Of a DNA stretch of 64,000 bases, positions 63,301 to 64,000 are shown piece after piece. The notes below the pieces were generated by a model. That model made no database searches. It was not told the DNA's origin and worked only from the letters and a program-made list of their open reading frames with translations. The position numbers and the translations under genes are program-made. This DNA is from an uncultured Prevotella sp. (GTDB lineage Bacteria > Bacteroidota > Bacteroidia > Bacteroidales > Bacteroidaceae), in NCBI GenBank assembly GCA_905233825.1, contig CAJOFE010000012.1:1-64000 (forward strand). The letters run 5' to 3'. The first letter of the stretch is position 1, and each line of letters begins with the position of its first letter.

Positions 63301-64000
63301 TTATTTCAGCCAGCGGTCGAGCCAGTTGAAGTATGTGCGCTGCCACAGAATGCCATTCTGAGGCTTCAGCACCCAGTGGTTCTCGTCAGGGAAGATGAGC
63401 AGCTGGGCCTCGATGCCTTTCATGCGGGCGGCGTTGAAGGCCGACATGCCCTGTGTCGCGTTGATGCGATAGTCCTTCTCGCCGTGGATGCAAAGGATGG
63501 GCGTGTCCCATTTCTCCACCATTTTGTGGGGCGAGTCGTGGTAGGTCTTCTTGGCGTTGGGCATCTGCGGGCGGTGCCAGTAGGCTTCGTCGTATTCCCA
63601 GTTCGAGAACCAGTTCTCCTCGGTCTCGGTGTACATGGCGGCGAGATTGAAGGCTCCATCGTGGGCGATGAAGCACTTGAAGCGCTTCTCGTGGATGCCG
63701 GCCAGGTAATAGACGCTGAAGCCGCCGAAGCTGGCGCCTACGGCACCCAACTTATCCTTATCTACATAAGGCAAGTTCTCGGCAGCATCATCGATGGCTG
63801 TCAAGTAGTCGCTCATGCATTGGCCCGTCCAGTCGCCACTGATCTCCTCTAACCACTCCTGTCCGAATCCGGGCAGGCCATGGCGGTTAGGTGCGATGAT
63901 GACATAGCCCTGCGAGGCCATGATCATAAAATTCCAACGGTAGCTCCAGAATTGGCTGACGGGACTTTGTGGTCCGCCTTCACAGAAGAGCAGGGTGGGG
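63301..64000 (-). CDS. S9-family peptidase (prolyl oligopeptidase/DPP IV-like), C-terminal part
   Basis: The frame is open to the window edge, so the gene is cut and only the alpha/beta-hydrolase domain is seen (about 233 residues, beginning LLFCEGGPQSPVSQFWSYRW). The nucleophile Ser is in GASFGGF, the Asp in GEKDYRI and the His in DENHWV, completing the triad. NRHGLPGFGQEWLEEISGDW is typical of the family. An ATG at 63927 is internal. The N-terminal propeller and any signal peptide lie beyond 64000. Confidence 0.9.
   Translation of the reverse strand, partial: PTLLFCEGGPQSPVSQFWSYRWNFMIMASQGYVIIAPNRHGLPGFGQEWLEEISGDWTGQCMSDYLTAIDDAAENLPYVDKDKLGAVGASFGGFSVYYLAGIHEKRFKCFIAHDGAFNLAAMYTETEENWFSNWEYDEAYWHRPQMPNAKKTYHDSPHKMVEKWDTPILCIHGEKDYRINATQGMSAFNAARMKGIEAQLLIFPDENHWVLKPQNGILWQRTYFNWLDRWLK

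Overview
The window looks like a chromosomal segment of a Prevotella-type member of the Bacteroidota, from a rumen or gut plant-fibre degrader. This rests on the Bacteroidota promoter form (a TTTG/TTG box, a 19-20 bp gap, then TAnnTTTG), the lack of Shine-Dalgarno sequences before most genes, families typical of the phylum (DUF4301, DUF4956/VTC, BspA-like repeat protein, sorting-domain-like C-termini) and several secreted arabinoxylan-degrading enzymes. The genus is an inference; no rRNA or tRNA gene was recognised.

Layout. 0-5.8 kb: thrS, then a GDP-fucose operon (manC-gmd-fcl). 5.8-8.3 kb: a TonB-dependent receptor without a SusD partner, ending tail to tail with radA. 9.9-17.0 kb: a (+) run with a substrate-binding-like lipoprotein, a TPR protein, recN, a TPR protein with a dead trypsin-like domain and a FetB-like membrane protein, converging on thrC. 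18.4-19.7 kb: a repeat-filled non-coding island. 19.8-27.2 kb: an arabinan/arabinoxylan locus GH43-GH43-GH51-GH43. 27.3-28.8 kb: a DUF1846 protein. 29.0-34.1 kb: an AT-richer defence cluster (McrB with two EVE/PUA-like domains, McrC, a small DUF6794-like protein, a DUF1016 nuclease and a GIY-YIG-type fragment). 34.9-37.3 kb: a bifunctional GH10 xylanase/feruloyl esterase. 37.5-39.8 kb: VTC-DUF4956-DUF2490. 39.9-43.8 kb: an aromatic amino acid operon (pheA, aminotransferase, DAHP synthase-chorismate mutase, tyrA). 44.2-50.0 kb: FHA protein, a second GH51, an NfnAB/GltD-like flavoprotein, a DUF486 protein and a TtcA-like enzyme. 50.1-53.4 kb: a 1096-residue BspA-like/InlB-repeat surface protein with a candidate structured RNA upstream. 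54.0-55.5 kb: a doubly frameshifted membrane protein gene and a HepT-MntA toxin-antitoxin pair whose toxin is frameshifted. 56.1-64.0 kb: a tight (-) string of DUF4301, sugar kinase, two patatins, a small secreted protein, an MFS transporter and the end of an S9 peptidase.

Themes. Secreted GH10-CE1, GH43 and GH51 enzymes would together debranch and cut feruloylated arabinoxylan or arabinan. No SusC/SusD pair or hybrid two-component regulator is in the window, so import and control probably lie elsewhere.

The most unusual signals are (1) dispersed palindromic or AT-rich repeats that have entered conserved genes without breaking the frame (fcl twice, radA, the NfnAB/GltD fusion, ttcA, probably an aminotransferase); (2) Gly/Phe/Gln-rich inserts at domain joints of neighbouring secreted glycan hydrolases; (3) a perfect 11-bp inverted repeat laid over the promoter of a GH51 gene; (4) an RNA-like structured element of about 200 nt near 53.7 kb; and (5) several families of non-coding repeats, some present as near-identical copies 15-37 kb apart. 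All reading was by eye; residue positions are approximate, and functional calls come from recognised motifs, not searches.
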